Below, in pieces: positions 34,012-42,232 of a stretch of 64,000 nucleotides of DNA; within the stretch, counting starts at the first letter, position 1, and each line of letters begins with the position of its first letter. This DNA is from Rossellomorea aquimaris (GTDB lineage: Bacteria > Bacillota > Bacilli > Bacillales > Bacillaceae_B). Location: NCBI RefSeq assembly GCF_035590735.1, contig NZ_CP141595.1, positions 3,868,001-3,932,000 of the forward strand, in the 5' to 3' direction. The position numbers and the translations under genes were made by a program. Under the pieces are notes generated by a model, which worked only from the letters and a program-made list of their open reading frames with translations, made no database searches and had not been told where the DNA came from.

Positions 34012-34959
34012 TTAAGCGTTTTTAACTTTTTCTTTCAGTTCTTCGATATAATGCTGAGCCGTTTGAGCGGCGATACTTCCGTCACCTGTTGCTGTAACGA
34101 TTTGGCGTAATTGTTTTTCACGCACATCACCGGCTGCAAAGATTCCTGGAACCTTTGTTTCCATTTGTTCGTTTGTTTCAATGTAACCTTCAGAGTTAAT
34201 GATTCCAAGATTGGCAAATGGCTTCGTCAGTGGAAGCATTCCGATGTAGATGAAGACACCATCCGCTTGAAAATCTGTTTCTTTTCCATTTTCAGTGGAT
34301 ACAAGGGTCACACTTCCTACTTTGCCCTCTTTGTCATTGATTTCCTTCACCGTATGGTTCCAGATGAAATCAACTTTTTCGTTATCAAAGGCACGCTGTT
34401 GCAGGATCTTCTGAGCTCGAAGCTCACCGCGACGGTGAACGATTGTTACTTTGTTAGCGAATCTTGTCAGGTAAACCCCTTCTTCTACAGCGGAGTCTCC
34501 TCCACCTACAACAACAAGGTCTTTTCCTTTAAAGAATGCTCCGTCACATACTGCACAATAAGATACTCCGCGTCCGCCAAGCTCTTTTTCACCAGGTACA
34601 CCGATCTTTTTGTACTCTGCACCCGTCGTGATGATCACGGCACGGGCTTTAAATTCTTTCGAACCGGTTTTGACAATTTTAAACTCTTCTCCGTCAATGA
34701 TCTCTTTAATGTCTCCGTATGCGTATTCCGCACCGAATTTCTTCGCATGATCAAACATTTTATTAGAAAGATCAGGTCCCAGAATATGGTCGAAGCCTGG
34801 GTAGTTCTCCACTTCTTCCGTATTCGCCATTTGTCCGCCCGGCACTCCTCTTTCAAGCATAAGCGTTGAAAGACTTGCACGTGACGTATAAACAGCTGCA
34901 GTCATACCCGCAGGGCCTGCACCTACAATGATTACATCATAAATTTTCTCTTCAGACAT
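34012..34959 (-). CDS. trxB: Thioredoxin-disulfide reductase
   Basis: This FAD enzyme reduces thioredoxin with NADPH. The 315 residues show the FAD site VGAGPAGMTAA, the redox-active CAVC in YCAVCDGAFF, the NADPH site VVGGGDSAVEE and the C-terminal FAD motif GIFAAGDVR. This is full length. GGAAGGAG precedes the start. The 150-nt gap upstream contains an AATACTATGG/CCATAGTATT inverted repeat (35006-35057) of unknown role. Confidence 0.97.
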   Translation of the reverse strand: MSEEKIYDVIIVGAGPAGMTAAVYTSRASLSTLMLERGVPGGQMANTEEVENYPGFDHILGPDLSNKMFDHAKKFGAEYAYGDIKEIIDGEEFKIVKTGSKEFKARAVIITTGAEYKKIGVPGEKELGGRGVSYCAVCDGAFFKGKDLVVVGGGDSAVEEGVYLTRFANKVTIVHRRGELRAQKILQQRAFDNEKVDFIWNHTVKEINDKEGKVGSVTLVSTENGKETDFQADGVFIYIGMLPLTKPFANLGIINSEGYIETNEQMETKVPGIFAAGDVREKQLRQIVTATGDGSIAAQTAQHYIEELKEKVKNA

Positions 34960-35110
34960 GATGACATTCTCCTTCCGAAACAGTCGTAAGCATATTCTTT
35001 ATTAAAATACTATGGTTAGAGGTAGTAATGGTGCTTGAGCCTTCCACCCATAGTATTAACTTCCTACACCTATCCTATAAAAAATAGGGTCGCATCGTCC
35101 AAAAATATGC

Positions 35111-36622
35111 TCACGGAAGGTAGCTTTCAACGACTGAGATATATTTTGTCAGCGTACTTGCAGATAAATTGAATCGATCACATAGCTGCTTCTTCGTGAC
35201 CTTTTCATTTCGCAGTCGATTCCAAACAAATTCGGTCGCCGCTGCAAAAGCTTTGGCATTTTTGAAGGTTTCCCGTTCTTTTATGCCTCTGTAGGCGATC
35301 GTAAACCAAGTAAGGAATAATCCCGACTCCACGCTGGTGATAGGGCGATGATCCCCATAAAGGTGCAGAGCCACTTGATGCATATTCTGTATCTCCTGGT
35401 TCACTTTAATCGAGCTGTTTCCGTTGCTGTTTAACACTTGTGCTAAATAAACCTTTTCGACAATCGACAGGTCCTCCACATCACAAAAGTCAGCATGAGT
35501 GAGGATGGCTCTCTGATTATCCGAAATAGACGTAAGAAACAGACCAAATAATTTCTCTTCCGTATATTCACTTTGCAGCTTCTTCAAAATCGATGTGACG
35601 TGATTTTCGAAGCCCTCTTCCTGCTTTTTATCGTTCCAAGGCTCGAGTCCTTCTTTTTCAGGGTTGATTTCCAATACCTTTTTCCACGCATTACGGGCTG
35701 TATCCCCATGACCTGTTTCATAAGCAGAATAAGACAACCAATAATAGAAGCTCGCATCGCCCTCAAATCCAATCTTTTGAAGGGACTTCAACCAATCATA
35801 TGCCCGCTTCGAATGACCAACGAGCGCAAACGTAGCCCCCAGCTTGTAACGATGCTCATGAAGTAAGGGACGGACCTTCTCAAGACCCTGAATCAATTCG
35901 TCCAGCTCGTCATGACGTTTTTGATAGAAATAAAAAACAGCCGTATTGCACAGGGCATGAAGATTTCCAGGATTCTTCTCCAGCACCTCTTCCAACGTAG
36001 CAGCTGCTTGATCGACTTCTCCTAAATAGAAGTATGCCAGTGCTAGATTATTATAAGCTGACCAGAATTCCGGATAATCCTGAATGACCTTCTGTAAGGT
36101 ATCCACGGCTTTTTGAAAATGTCCTGATTCAAGAAGATCTCTTGCTTTCTCCTGTTGGACGATAAGCTCATCATGCTCGTATAAATCATCCACAATCAGA
36201 TCGGAATCGAGTTCCAAAAGCTCTAATAAGTCTTCTGCATCCTCAACGAATTCACCATACTCTTCTTTGTCAAGATAAGCTGAAACCTGTTCGTATGCCT
36301 CTTTAAATAAGCCTAAATGGGCATAATTGTTGGCCAGAAAATAATGACACTCAGCCATACGGGGATCCAGATCATCCAAAATTTGATGCAATAAATCATT
36401 GGACCGCTTGTATTCACCAAGCTCTGTATACACAATCGATAATTGACAGGCAATCATCGGTTCTACTGGTTCTAATTGAAATGCTCTATTTAAATATTTT
36501 AACGATTTCTTAAGCTCTCGACGTTGATAAGCCTTCATCCCTTTGTTGTAGTAATACTCGCCAGTCGGGACAAAAGACAACACTTTCGCTTGCTCACTAC
36601 CTAATTTTGACCCTTTTCTCAT
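35111..36622 (-). CDS. TPR-repeat protein (YvcD-like)
   Basis: The 503-residue cytosolic protein is built of tetratricopeptide repeats (for example GEYYYNKGMKAYQRRELKKS, SAYNNLALAYFYLGEVDQA, ALCNTAVFYFYQ) through about residue 330. A C-terminal region ends in a possible helix-turn-helix (KKQLCDRFNLSASTLTKYI). Its gene is conserved next to trxB in Bacillus; the function is unknown. The ATG at 36622 is preferred over the TTG one codon before because GGAGG is then six bases away. It has its own promoter upstream. Confidence 0.85.
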   Translation of the reverse strand: MRKGSKLGSEQAKVLSFVPTGEYYYNKGMKAYQRRELKKSLKYLNRAFQLEPVEPMIACQLSIVYTELGEYKRSNDLLHQILDDLDPRMAECHYFLANNYAHLGLFKEAYEQVSAYLDKEEYGEFVEDAEDLLELLELDSDLIVDDLYEHDELIVQQEKARDLLESGHFQKAVDTLQKVIQDYPEFWSAYNNLALAYFYLGEVDQAAATLEEVLEKNPGNLHALCNTAVFYFYQKRHDELDELIQGLEKVRPLLHEHRYKLGATFALVGHSKRAYDWLKSLQKIGFEGDASFYYWLSYSAYETGHGDTARNAWKKVLEINPEKEGLEPWNDKKQEEGFENHVTSILKKLQSEYTEEKLFGLFLTSISDNQRAILTHADFCDVEDLSIVEKVYLAQVLNSNGNSSIKVNQEIQNMHQVALHLYGDHRPITSVESGLFLTWFTIAYRGIKERETFKNAKAFAAATEFVWNRLRNEKVTKKQLCDRFNLSASTLTKYISVVESYLP

Positions 36623-36644
36623 CAAAGTCCTCCGAAACGTTCAT

Positions 36645-36672
36645 AGTATAACTACAGTAGTATATCATACAA
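36645..36672 (-). promoter_or_regulatory. Promoter of the TPR gene
   Basis: TTGTAT and TATACT are 16 bp apart on the minus strand, about 23 bp before the start codon. Confidence 0.55.
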
Positions 36673-36699
36673 TACCCCCGTACTAAACTACCATATTTT

Positions 36700-36741
36700 G
36701 AGGGACGGACCTTTGCGCGCGTGCGCGAAGGTCCGTCCCTC
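36700..36741. repeat. GGGACGGACC palindrome, long-stem copy after hisI
   Basis: GAGGGACGGACCTT (36700-36713) and AAGGTCCGTCCCTC (36728-36741) form a stem that is extended inwards by a GCGC-rich segment to about 19 bp with one G-T pair and a 4-base loop. It follows the hisI stop by six bases and could act as a 3' stabiliser or weak terminator; no T-run is present. Confidence 0.75.
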
Positions 36742-36747
36742 AGGGAG

Positions 36748-37377
36748 TTATTTATTATGACGTTCCACTAGGACTTCTAACACATCTTCGAGTGGAAGTT
36801 TTTGTTCTCTTAGTAATACAAGTACGTGGTAGAACAGGTCTGCGACTTCCCATTTCAGTTCTTCACTGTCCCTGTTTTTCGCAGCAATGATCACTTCTGA
36901 CGCTTCTTCTCCTACTTTTTTAAGGATTTTGTCTACACCTTCTTCAAAAAGGTAGGTCGTATATGCTCCTTCTGGCCGCTCGATCTCACGATTTTCAATG
37001 AGTTTCTCCAGAGTGAGGAGGATATTTTCTGTTGATGAATTCTCCTCACCATACACTCCTTCATGGAAGCAACTCTCTTCTCCTTTATGACACGCAGGGC
37101 CTTCCTTATCGACGAGGACAAGGATTGCATCTTTATCGCAATCCCACGTAATGTTCTTGACCGCTTGGGTGTTCCCGCTTGTCTCACCTTTATGCCACAG
37201 CTCCTGTCGTGACCGGGAGTAAAACCACGTTTCTCCCGTCTCAACCGTTTTCTTGAGGGACGTTTCATTCATATAGGCCAGTGTTAAAACCTCTTTTGTC
37301 GCAGCGTCCTGGATGATGGCAGGTACCAATCCTTTATCATCGTACTTCACGGATGCGATCCAATCGTCATTTGTCAT
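36748..37377 (-). CDS. hisI: Bifunctional phosphoribosyl-AMP cyclohydrolase/phosphoribosyl-ATP diphosphatase
   Basis: The enzyme catalyses steps 2 and 3 of histidine synthesis. The 209 residues combine an N-terminal HisI domain (to about 115; SRSRQELWHKGETSG, DCDKDAILV, zinc ligands in GPACH) and a C-terminal HisE pyrophosphatase domain (KVGEEASEVIIAAK, EVADLFYH). It is the last gene of the his operon and overlaps hisF by 4 nt. Confidence 0.96.
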   Translation of the reverse strand: MTNDDWIASVKYDDKGLVPAIIQDAATKEVLTLAYMNETSLKKTVETGETWFYSRSRQELWHKGETSGNTQAVKNITWDCDKDAILVLVDKEGPACHKGEESCFHEGVYGEENSSTENILLTLEKLIENREIERPEGAYTTYLFEEGVDKILKKVGEEASEVIIAAKNRDSEELKWEVADLFYHVLVLLREQKLPLEDVLEVLVERHNK

Positions 37378-38132
37378 CGTACGTGCACCTCCTGCTCTCT
37401 TAAGTAGCTCTTTACTTCTTCAACGCTCGTTTCTTTATAGTGAAAAATGGAGGCTGCAAGGGCCGCATCGGCTTTGCCTTCTGTGAATACTTCTTTGAAA
37501 TGCCCGGCATTTCCTGCACCGCCTGAAGCAATCACCGGAATCGAAACCGCTTCACTGACTGCCGCCGTCAGAGCCAGATTGAACCCTTGCTTCTCTCCAT
37601 CACTATCCATGCTCGTTAACAAAATTTCTCCCGCACCGAGTGATTCTACTTCCTTCGCCCATTCAACGGCATCCAGGTCTTTCAGCTTTCTGCCTCCATG
37701 GGTGTACACCTTAAAGCCTTTGCTCTCTTCATCATATTTGGCATCGATGGCGACTACGATACATTGAGATCCGAAGTAATCCGCTCCTTCACGGACAAGC
37801 TCAGGACGCAGGACGGCTGCAGTGTTAAGAGAAACCTTGTCTGCCCCTGCGCGAAGGATGGCTTTCATATCTTCAACTGAGTTAATCCCTCCCCCTACTG
37901 TAAAAGGGATCGCCAATTCCGCAGCTACATGCTGAACGACTTCCACCATCGTTTTCCGTCCTTCATGTGAGGCTGAAATATCCAGGAAGACGAGTTCATC
38001 GGCACCTTGCTTGTCGTACACTTTAGCAAGTTCAACGGGATCTCCCGCATCTCGCAATTCCAAGAACTGAATGCCCTTCACCACACGGCCATCCTTCACG
38101 TCCAGACAAGGAACGATCCGTTTCGTCAACAT
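37374..38132 (-). CDS. hisF: Imidazole glycerol phosphate synthase, cyclase subunit
   Basis: This is the cyclase half of IGP synthase; with HisH it makes imidazole glycerol phosphate and AICAR. The (beta/alpha)8 barrel of 252 residues carries the catalytic aspartates in RIVPCLDVKDGRVVKG and LTSMDSDG, and phosphate loops GGGI and ASGGAG. GAGGTGAAG precedes the ATG. It overlaps hisA by 7 nt and hisI by 4 nt. Confidence 0.97.
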   Translation of the reverse strand: MLTKRIVPCLDVKDGRVVKGIQFLELRDAGDPVELAKVYDKQGADELVFLDISASHEGRKTMVEVVQHVAAELAIPFTVGGGINSVEDMKAILRAGADKVSLNTAAVLRPELVREGADYFGSQCIVVAIDAKYDEESKGFKVYTHGGRKLKDLDAVEWAKEVESLGAGEILLTSMDSDGEKQGFNLALTAAVSEAVSIPVIASGGAGNAGHFKEVFTEGKADAALAASIFHYKETSVEEVKSYLREQEVHVR

Positions 38133-38860
38133 GTCTTCACCTCATTTATGGCCTCGCTCACCGTGAACTTTCCTGTATAAAGTGATTTTCCGCAAATCGC
38201 ACCGGAGACGCCTTGGTTTTCGTATTGCTTTAAAGTCTTCAAATCTTCAAGTGAGCTAATGCCTCCAGACGCAATCACTGATTTCCCCGTTTGTTCGGCA
38301 AGATCTACAACCGCTTCAACGTTGGGACCAGATAGCATTCCGTCTGTGGCAATATCGGTGAAGATGAACGTTTCCGCGCCGGCTACAGCCAGTTCTTTGC
38401 CTAGATCGACGGCTTTAAGACCTGACGTTTCCAACCATCCGTGGGTTGCCACATAGCCATCCTTTGCATCCAGCCCGATGGCAATCTTATCACCATATTC
38501 CGCCAGCCATTCCTTCACTAACTCCGTGTTGGAAACAGCGATACTGCCGATGATGACACGATCGACGCCCCGGCTTAAATAGTGCTCGATATCCTCTTTG
38601 GAGCGGATGCCTCCCCCGATCTGCACCTTTGCATCCAGCTTCTCAGCAACGGCGATCACGAATTCATCATTGATTCGTGAGCCTTCCTTTGCCCCGTCAA
38701 GATCTACCATGTGAATCCACTCTGCCCCTTCATCCGCGAATTTCTTGGCCATATCAAATGGAGAGTCTCCATAAACCGTTTCCTGATTATAATCACCTTG
38801 AACGAGACGAACGCACTTCCCGCCCCTCATATCAATGGCTGGATAAATCGTAAAACTCAT
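38126..38860 (-). CDS. hisA: ProFAR isomerase
   Basis: The isomerase opens the ribose ring of ProFAR in step 4 of histidine synthesis. The 244-residue barrel is a HisF paralogue, with the general base in YPAIDMRGGKCVRL, the catalytic Asp in FTDIATDGML and the phosphate loops GGGIRS and ASGGISS. AGGAGG lies before the start. It overlaps hisH by 4 nt and hisF by 7 nt. Confidence 0.97.
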   Translation of the reverse strand: MSFTIYPAIDMRGGKCVRLVQGDYNQETVYGDSPFDMAKKFADEGAEWIHMVDLDGAKEGSRINDEFVIAVAEKLDAKVQIGGGIRSKEDIEHYLSRGVDRVIIGSIAVSNTELVKEWLAEYGDKIAIGLDAKDGYVATHGWLETSGLKAVDLGKELAVAGAETFIFTDIATDGMLSGPNVEAVVDLAEQTGKSVIASGGISSLEDLKTLKQYENQGVSGAICGKSLYTGKFTVSEAINEVKTC

Positions 38861-39492
38861 GAGACCGCCTCCTTCACTCGTTTTGTAAAGTTTTCTAACA
38901 GTTTCATTCCAAGCTCTCCGCTTTTCTCAGGATGAAACTGCATTCCGTATATATTTTCCCGGCTCACGACTGCCGGGATTTCGACTCCCGCATAATCAGC
39001 ACTTGCCGCTATCACGTCTTTGGATCCTTCGTGCACATAATAGGAGTGAACAAAGTACACATAGCCTTCTGATAACCCTTCTAAAAGGGGGGATTTTTTT
39101 TGGTAACGCAGAAGATTCCAACCCATGTGAGGGACTTTGAACGAGTTTCCTTGACTGTCCTCTTTCGGGATGTGAAGCACTTCACCAGGAAGCAGGGCTA
39201 ACCCTCTCGTCTCTCCATTCTCTTTACTTTCTTCAAAAAGGAGCTGCATGCCCAAACAAATGCCTAAGAGCGGCTTCCCGCTTTGGGCAAAAGTGAGGAT
39301 GGTTTCTTTTAAATGAGTGGTTTCGAGAAGATTCATGGCATCTTTAAATGCTCCGACCCCCGGTAAAATCAACCCATCTGCGTTCAGTAATTCCTCTTGT
39401 TGATCACTGATAAAATAAGGAACGTTCAACCGTTCAAGTGCTTTACTGACGCTGAACAGATTCCCCATCCCATAGTCTACAATGCCGATCAT
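38857..39492 (-). CDS. hisH: Imidazole glycerol phosphate synthase, glutamine amidotransferase subunit
   Basis: HisH hydrolyses glutamine and channels ammonia to HisF. The 211 residues form a class I amidotransferase with nucleophile Cys in GICLGMQLL, the His/Glu pair in FHPEKSGELG, and the oxyanion motif PGVGAF. It lies 3 nt after hisB and overlaps hisA by 4 nt. Confidence 0.97.
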   Translation of the reverse strand: MIGIVDYGMGNLFSVSKALERLNVPYFISDQQEELLNADGLILPGVGAFKDAMNLLETTHLKETILTFAQSGKPLLGICLGMQLLFEESKENGETRGLALLPGEVLHIPKEDSQGNSFKVPHMGWNLLRYQKKSPLLEGLSEGYVYFVHSYYVHEGSKDVIAASADYAGVEIPAVVSRENIYGMQFHPEKSGELGMKLLENFTKRVKEAVS

Positions 39493-39495
39493 GAA

Positions 39496-40083
39496 TTATA
39501 ACATTCCCTTCGTTGACGGAACCCCTTTTACACGGGGATCGATTGTGGTTGCTTCATCAAGGGCACGTCCCAGCGCTTTAAAGATCGCTTCTATGATATG
39601 GTGGGTATTGTGACCATAATGAACGATGACATGAAGATTCATTCGTGCTTCAAGAGCAAGCTTCCAAAGGAATTCATGAACAAGCTCCGTATCGAAGGTC
39701 CCGACTTTCTGACTTGGAAGTTCTGCACGGAACTCAAGGTGCGGACGATTACTCAGGTCCACTACGACTTGGGCAAGGGCTTCATCCATCGGAACCATGG
39801 CTGAGCCGTAACGCTTAATCCCTTTTTTGTCTCCCAGTGACGCAAGTAATGCCTGTCCCAAGCAAATGCCGATATCTTCAGTGGTGTGATGGTCATCCAC
39901 TTCAATATCGCCATTTGCCTCGATCGAACAATCAAATTGTCCATGTTTTGTGAACAAATCCAGCATATGACTCATGAAAGGGACACCCGTCTTAATCTCC
40001 GAGTTTCCCTCTCCATCGATCCCAAAATTCAAGCGAATATCGGTCTCATTCGTCTTTCGCACAATCTCTGCACTTCTCACCAT
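39496..40083 (-). CDS. hisB: Imidazoleglycerol-phosphate dehydratase
   Basis: This Mn-dependent dehydratase catalyses step 6. The 195 residues show the metal-binding repeats HMLDLFTKHG, DDHHTTEDIG, VHEFLWKLA and HHIIEAIFKA. The start MVRSAEIVRK (40083) is preceded by AAAGGAGG; the frame stays open into a palindrome and the end of hisD, which gives a spurious 34-residue extension. The GGGACGGACC palindrome at 40101-40131 is the only insert between hisD and hisB. Confidence 0.96.
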   Translation of the reverse strand: MVRSAEIVRKTNETDIRLNFGIDGEGNSEIKTGVPFMSHMLDLFTKHGQFDCSIEANGDIEVDDHHTTEDIGICLGQALLASLGDKKGIKRYGSAMVPMDEALAQVVVDLSNRPHLEFRAELPSQKVGTFDTELVHEFLWKLALEARMNLHVIVHYGHNTHHIIEAIFKALGRALDEATTIDPRVKGVPSTKGML

Positions 40084-40100
40084 GATGTCCTCCTTTTTTG

Positions 40101-40131
40101 GAGGGACGGACCTCTGTGAGGTCCGTCCCTC
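40101..40131. repeat. GGGACGGACC palindrome inside the his operon (hisD-hisB)
   Basis: A perfect 14-bp stem GAGGGACGGACCTC/GAGGTCCGTCCCTC with TGT loop lies between the hisD stop and the hisB ribosome site. It would form a strong hairpin in the his mRNA without blocking the hisB start. Confidence 0.85.
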
Positions 40132-40138
40132 TTCCCTA

Positions 40139-41410
40139 TTATTCCTTATTGAATCGAATCTCCACTGCCCTTGCATGGGCTTCAAGACCCTCTAAGCGGG
40201 CAAGCTTTGCGATTTTTTGATAATTTTGCTGCAGTGCTGTTTCACTGTAGGAAATCACACTAGTTTTTTTCATAAATTCATCTACATTTAATGGGCTTGA
40301 AAAACGTGCTGTCCCGTTCGTCGGGAGTACGTGATTCGGTCCTGCGAAGTAATCCCCTACAGGCTCCGAGCTGTATCGGCCAAGGAAGATGGCTCCCGCA
40401 TGACGGATTTTCGCCATCGTTTCTAACGGCTTTTCCGTTAAAATTTCCAAATGCTCAGCTGCGAGTTGATTCACAACATCGATTCCTTCTTCAATGTCTC
40501 TCGTCACATAGATGGCTCCGAAATCATTGATGGACTGACGGGCAATGTCTTCTCTGGGAAGGGAAGACAGCTGTCGTTCCACCTGTGTCGATACTTCTTC
40601 GGCCAAGGCAGACGAATTTGTCACAAGAACGGCAGATGCATACACGTCATGCTCTGCCTGTGAAAGAAGGTCAGCGGCAATTTCATCGGCACGCTGATGC
40701 TCATCGGCCAGGATCACGATTTCACTCGGACCGGCGATCATATCAATATCCACATCGCCGAACACTTCCCGTTTTGCCAGGGCTACATAAATGTTCCCCG
40801 GTCCTGTTATTTTATCCACGGGAGTGATGGATGGCGTTCCATACGCCAGTGCCGCTACAGCTTGAGCACCACCCACCTTAAAGATGTCTTCCACTCCGGC
40901 AATTTTAGCTGCAACCAACACGCCGGGAGATAGCTTCCCATTCTTTCCAGGGGGAGAAACCATCGTGATTCGTTTGACTCCCGCTACTTTAGCTGGCAGC
41001 ACATTCATTAATACAGAGGAAGGATACGCAGCCGTCCCACCTGGTACGTACACGCCGACTGAATCAAGTGGTGTCAGCTTTTGGCCAAGCATGGTCCCAT
41101 CCTCTTTAGTTGTAAACCATGAAGATCTTTTTTGTTTCTCATGAAAGTCTCGAATATTATCCGCTGCTTCTTCAATGATAGAGATCATCTCAGAATCCAT
41201 AGAAGAGAATGCTTCCTCTATCTCACTCTGAGAAACCCTGTAGTTCTCTAATTGGACACCATCAAATTTCTCCGTATATTCACGGACTGCCTCGTCGCCA
41301 TTTTTCTGCACAGAAGAAATAATCCCCTGAACCGCTCTTCGCTGCTCCTCAGTACCACTGTCGACCGAGCGCTTAATCGACGCCCTGCTTATATCCTTAA
41401 TAACCTTCAT
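40139..41410 (-). CDS. hisD: Histidinol dehydrogenase
   Basis: This zinc enzyme oxidises histidinol to histidine with two NAD. The 423 residues are full length, with GPGNIYVALAKREVFG, IAGPSEIVILADE, QAEHD and the C-terminal GPNHVLPT and AEHLEI segments that hold the zinc and the base. It lies between hisG and hisB. The 198 bp before its start are filled by GGGACGGACC repeats. Confidence 0.97.
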   Translation of the reverse strand: MKVIKDISRASIKRSVDSGTEEQRRAVQGIISSVQKNGDEAVREYTEKFDGVQLENYRVSQSEIEEAFSSMDSEMISIIEEAADNIRDFHEKQKRSSWFTTKEDGTMLGQKLTPLDSVGVYVPGGTAAYPSSVLMNVLPAKVAGVKRITMVSPPGKNGKLSPGVLVAAKIAGVEDIFKVGGAQAVAALAYGTPSITPVDKITGPGNIYVALAKREVFGDVDIDMIAGPSEIVILADEHQRADEIAADLLSQAEHDVYASAVLVTNSSALAEEVSTQVERQLSSLPREDIARQSINDFGAIYVTRDIEEGIDVVNQLAAEHLEILTEKPLETMAKIRHAGAIFLGRYSSEPVGDYFAGPNHVLPTNGTARFSSPLNVDEFMKKTSVISYSETALQQNYQKIAKLARLEGLEAHARAVEIRFNKE

Positions 41411-41428
41411 TCACTTTCACCAGCCTTT

Positions 41429-41457
41429 GAGGGGGACGGACCTGCTCGTGACAGCAG
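41429..41457. repeat. GGGACGGACC element, solo arm
   Basis: GAGGGGGACGGACC followed by TGCTCGTGACAGCA is one arm without its partner, 19 bp upstream of hisD. Confidence 0.5.
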
Positions 41458-41487
41458 ATGCCGTATTCCCTATGTAATCTATATTTA

Positions 41488-41590
41488 GAGGGACGGACCT
41501 TGCCTTAATAAACAAGTATCCGAACCTCAGAGTTTCTTTATAAGTGTTGATATACCTGTATCGACCTGCTCCAGGCAAGGTCCGTCCCTC
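41488..41590. repeat. GGGACGGACC palindrome with a 67-bp loop (hisG-hisD)
   Basis: GAGGGACGGACCTTGCCT (41488-41505) and AGGCAAGGTCCGTCCCTC (41573-41590) are perfect 18-bp inverted repeats around a 67-bp interior. No coding frame is inside. The longer arms share the GAGGGACGGACCT core with the other copies but have their own inner four bases. Confidence 0.8.
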
Positions 41591-41614
41591 TCACCCCTCT
41601 CACCCCTCTCACCC
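41588..41614 (-). repeat. 9-bp tandem repeat spanning the hisG stop
   Basis: On the minus strand GGGTGAGAG occurs three times in a row. The first copy includes the hisG stop codon TGA and the others repeat it in frame. The run ends at the GGGACGGACC arm. Confidence 0.7.
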
Positions 41615-42232
41615 GATGATGCGTGTCAGCCGGGTGACGAGGTCTTGGATTTTTTCGTCTTTCATTCGGTAGCTGACGGGATTGACGATGAGTCTGGAGG
41701 TGATGTCAACGATGGTTTCGTATTCCACCAGTCCATTTTCCTTCAGGGTTCTTCCCGTTGAGACGATATCGACGATGCGATCAGCGAGCCCGATTAAAGG
41801 AGCGAGCTCAATGGATCCGTTTAGTTTAATGATTTCCACTTGCTCTCCCTGCTCCCGGAAAAAGGATGACGCAACATTCGGATATTTCGTTGCAATTTTA
41901 GGTGCCACATCACTCATTTTTGTATTCGGCAGTCCTGCGACCGCCAAGTAACAACCACTGATCCGTAAATCTAGCAGCTCATATACGTCTCGCTCTTCTT
42001 CCAGCATAACGTCCTTCCCGGCAATCCCTAAATCAGCGACTCCATGCTCCACATACGTCGGAACATCCATCGGCTTTGCCAAGATGAATCGTAAATCTTC
42101 CTGGGGAACCTCGATGATGAGCTTTCTCGAATCATCGAATTCAGGTGGCAGATTGTAATCTGCCTTCCTTAATAGTTCCACGGCTTCTTCAAATATCCTG
42201 CCTTTAGGCATGGCAATGGTTAATGAACTCAT
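41609..42232 (-). CDS. hisG: ATP phosphoribosyltransferase, short form
   Basis: HisG catalyses the first, feedback-controlled step. The 207 residues are the short form, lacking the C-terminal regulatory domain, and so need HisZ, encoded directly upstream with a 4-nt overlap. Motifs: MPKGRIFEEA, DLGIAGKDV and the PRPP-loop region IVDIVSTGRTLKENGL. The stop lies in a 9-bp tandem repeat. Confidence 0.97.
   Translation of the reverse strand: MSSLTIAMPKGRIFEEAVELLRKADYNLPPEFDDSRKLIIEVPQEDLRFILAKPMDVPTYVEHGVADLGIAGKDVMLEEERDVYELLDLRISGCYLAVAGLPNTKMSDVAPKIATKYPNVASSFFREQGEQVEIIKLNGSIELAPLIGLADRIVDIVSTGRTLKENGLVEYETIVDITSRLIVNPVSYRMKDEKIQDLVTRLTRIIG

Noticed and set aside
34111..34869. A 252-codon plus-strand frame opposite trxB
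   Set aside because: It lies wholly inside trxB, has no homology I recognise and no ribosome site; it is a shadow of the opposite frame.
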